Below, piece after piece: positions 5,613-6,671 of a DNA stretch of 6,671 nucleotides. The position numbers and the translations under genes were made by a program. The stretch is from F2B08 sp046260445 (GTDB lineage: Bacteria > Actinomycetota > Actinomycetes > Actinomycetales > Dermatophilaceae). Below the pieces are notes generated by a model. That model saw nothing but the letters and a program-made list of their open reading frames with translations. It ran no database searches and was not told the origin of the DNA. The DNA lies in contig JBHEPF010000021.1 in NCBI GenBank assembly GCA_046260445.1, positions 1-6,671 of the forward strand. Direction: 5' to 3'. Each line of letters starts with the position of its first letter. Position 1 is the first letter of the stretch.

Positions 5613-5659
5613 GTCAATGTTCTCTTGACATACTCCGGTCTGTCAAGAGAACGTTGACA
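5613..5659. promoter_or_regulatory. Paired palindromic operators, an inverted duplicate of GTCAA-N7-TTGAC
   Basis: Two palindromes fill the gap between the quinone-reductase-like gene and the small membrane-protein gene. Site 1 is GTCAA-N7-TTGAC at 5613-5629. Site 2 is TGTCAA-N7-TTGACA at 5641-5659. Their N7 spacers are complementary (TGTTCTC and GAGAACG, one difference), so the 18-nt arms 5613-5630 and 5641-5658 also form one inverted repeat with 17 of 18 matches around a 10-nt centre. Site centres are 29 bp apart. The arms are about 40% GC in a GC-rich region. The position directly before the ATG at 5610, covering both promoter hexamers, suggests a repressor operator. A hairpin terminator for the upstream gene is the alternative, though no U-tract is seen. 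I cannot assign a known regulator. Confidence 0.7.
5617..5646 (-). promoter_or_regulatory. Candidate leaderless promoter of the membrane-protein/HTH operon
   Basis: On the minus strand a perfect -35 TTGACA (5646-5641) is followed after 18 bp by GAACAT (5622-5617). That hexamer keeps A at position 2 and T at position 6 of the -10 consensus and matches it at 3 of 6 bases. It ends 6 nt before the ATG at 5610, so transcription would begin at the start codon. The -35 is a half-site of palindrome 2, and the -10 lies across the centre of palindrome 1, so a bound protein would cover both. Confidence 0.45.
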
Positions 5660-5665
5660 CTGGCG

Positions 5666-6671
5666 TCAGGAGCGGGCGAGCCCGTCGTCGCCGAGGAGCG
5701 GGTTGTGGGCGACCGGGACCCGCTCAGCGGGGTCAGGCGGCCCGGGCGGCGTGCCGTCGCCGAACGGGGCGCCGCCCAGCGACCCGCGTCCGTGCGGCTC
5801 GAGCCATCCGGCGAGGTCCGGACCGGCCGGGACGACCTGGGTCGGGTTGATGTCGGTGTGCACCTCGTAGTAGTGCCGCTTGATGTCGACGAAGTCCGTT
5901 GTGTCACCGAAGCCGGGCGTTTGGAACAGGTCACGCGCATACGCCCAGAGGACCGGCATCTCGGTCAGCTTGGCCCGGTTGCACTTGAAGTGCCCGTGGT
6001 AGACCGGGTCGAACCGGGCCAGGGTGGTGAACAGCCGCACGTCCGCCTCGGTGAGGGAGTCGCCGACGAGGTAGCGCCGACTCTCGAGACGCTCGCTCAG
6101 CCAGTCGATCGCGGTGAAGAGCCGGTCATAGGCCTGCTCGTAGGACGCCTGTGTCCCGGCGAAGCCACAGCGGTAGACGCCGTTGTTCACCTCGGTGTAG
6201 ACGCGCTTGTTGACGGTGTCGATCTCCTCGCGCAGCGCCTCGGGGTAGAGGTCCGGGGCTCCTTCGCGGTGGTGCTCCCGCCACTGCGTCGAGAAGTCGA
6301 GCGTCATCGACGGGAAGTCGTTGGTCACGACCCGGCCCGTGTCGACCTCGACCATCGCCGGGACGGTGATGCCCCGCAGGTACTCCGGGTCGCGGGCGAG
6401 GTAGGCGTCCTTAAGCCGCGGGATCTGCAGCACCGGGTCGAGACCGTCGGGGTCCTTGTCGAAGGTCCAGCTGTCCGAGTCGTGCGTGGGTCCGCAGATG
6501 CCCATCGAGATGACGTCCTCGAGGCCGAGAAGGCGGCGGACGATGATCGCCCGGTTGGCCCAGGGGCAGGCGCGCGAGACGATCAGGCGGTAGCGACCGG
6601 GCTCGACCGGCCATCCGTCGACCCCGTCGACCGTGATGCGGTCGGCGATGTAGTTGGTGTCCCGGTTGAAC
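5666..6671 (-). CDS. Glutathionyl-hydroquinone reductase-like protein (YqjG/ECM4 family GST), N-terminus off the window
   Basis: The frame is open to the window edge, so the start is missing; 334 residues are visible. It is a thioredoxin-fold/GST-fold protein of the Xi-class family, which reduces thiol-conjugated hydroquinones. The active-site motif ACPWANR is at visible residues 34-40 (Cys35), the cis-proline ITVP at 101-104, VNNGVYRCGFAGTQ at 161-174, YLVGDSLTEADVRLFTTLAR at 200-219, FDPVYHGHFKCNR at 220-232 and INPTQ at 274-278. All match E. coli YqjG as I remember it. After EPHGR, where YqjG nearly ends, there is an extra tail of about 39 residues rich in Gly and Pro. Actinobacteria usually make mycothiol rather than glutathione, so the physiological thiol is uncertain. 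The stop lies 55 bp before the start of the membrane-protein gene, separated by the paired palindromes. Confidence 0.92.
   Translation of the reverse strand, partial: FNRDTNYIADRITVDGVDGWPVEPGRYRLIVSRACPWANRAIIVRRLLGLEDVISMGICGPTHDSDSWTFDKDPDGLDPVLQIPRLKDAYLARDPEYLRGITVPAMVEVDTGRVVTNDFPSMTLDFSTQWREHHREGAPDLYPEALREEIDTVNKRVYTEVNNGVYRCGFAGTQASYEQAYDRLFTAIDWLSERLESRRYLVGDSLTEADVRLFTTLARFDPVYHGHFKCNRAKLTEMPVLWAYARDLFQTPGFGDTTDFVDIKRHYYEVHTDINPTQVVPAGPDLAGWLEPHGRGSLGGAPFGDGTPPGPPDPAERVPVAHNPLLGDDGLARS

Noticed and set aside
5613..5658. Reading the inverted repeat as a transposon or integration site.
   Set aside because: There is no transposase or integrase, no target duplication and no cargo between the arms (10 nt only); position before a start codon fits an operator better.
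1..6671. CRISPR array, tRNA, rRNA or prophage content.
   Set aside because: I saw no regularly spaced repeats, no tRNA-like cloverleaf or CCA end, and no phage or transposase motifs on either strand.

Overview
The window reads as an ordinary chromosomal stretch of a high-GC Gram-positive bacterium (Actinobacteria). The evidence is very GC-rich coding sequence with strong third-position G/C, several GTG starts, start codons without Shine-Dalgarno sites, and a gene set (PfkB-family adenosine kinase, HesB/IscA-type protein, glycerate kinase) that I remember as neighbours in mycobacteria (the Rv2202c-Rv2205c region). A member of the Micrococcales, perhaps Intrasporangiaceae-like, is a guess from memory. 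I see no rRNA, tRNA, CRISPR array, transposase or phage gene. No gene-free stretch exceeds 300 bases; the longest is 204 bp between glxK and the A-type Fe-S gene.

Layout. Positions 9-3552 carry four minus-strand genes, read right to left: glycerate kinase (3552-2344), a HesB/IscA/ErpA-type Fe-S carrier (2139-1786), a PfkB-family nucleoside/sugar kinase resembling mycobacterial adenosine kinase (1686-700) and leucyl/phenylalanyl-tRNA--protein transferase (692-9). A 15-bp perfect hairpin separates the Fe-S gene from the kinase. The kinase and aat genes are only 7 bp apart and probably share a transcript. From 3625 to 4833 the plus strand carries nadA (quinolinate synthase), divergent from the glycerate kinase across 72 bp. 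nadA converges on a minus-strand pair at 5610-4848: a small two-helix membrane protein whose 3' end overlaps a helix-turn-helix protein. The stop codons of nadA and the HTH gene sit in the two arms of one small hairpin. The right edge holds most of a glutathionyl-hydroquinone reductase-like gene (5666 to beyond 6671, minus strand).

The genes are mostly housekeeping: NAD biosynthesis through an Fe-S enzyme, Fe-S cluster delivery, purine or sugar salvage, glycerate metabolism, N-end-rule tagging and quinone/thiol redox chemistry. The most distinctive signal is the 55-bp gap 5611-5665. It is AT-rich against its surroundings and holds two palindromes of the form GTCAA-N7-TTGAC, themselves arranged as an inverted pair. 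They lie over a plausible leaderless promoter for the small membrane-protein/HTH operon, which looks like a tightly regulated, possibly autoregulated unit. Three start sites here (glxK, nadA and the small membrane protein) have a -10-like hexamer ending exactly 6 nt before the start codon, suggesting leaderless mRNAs.
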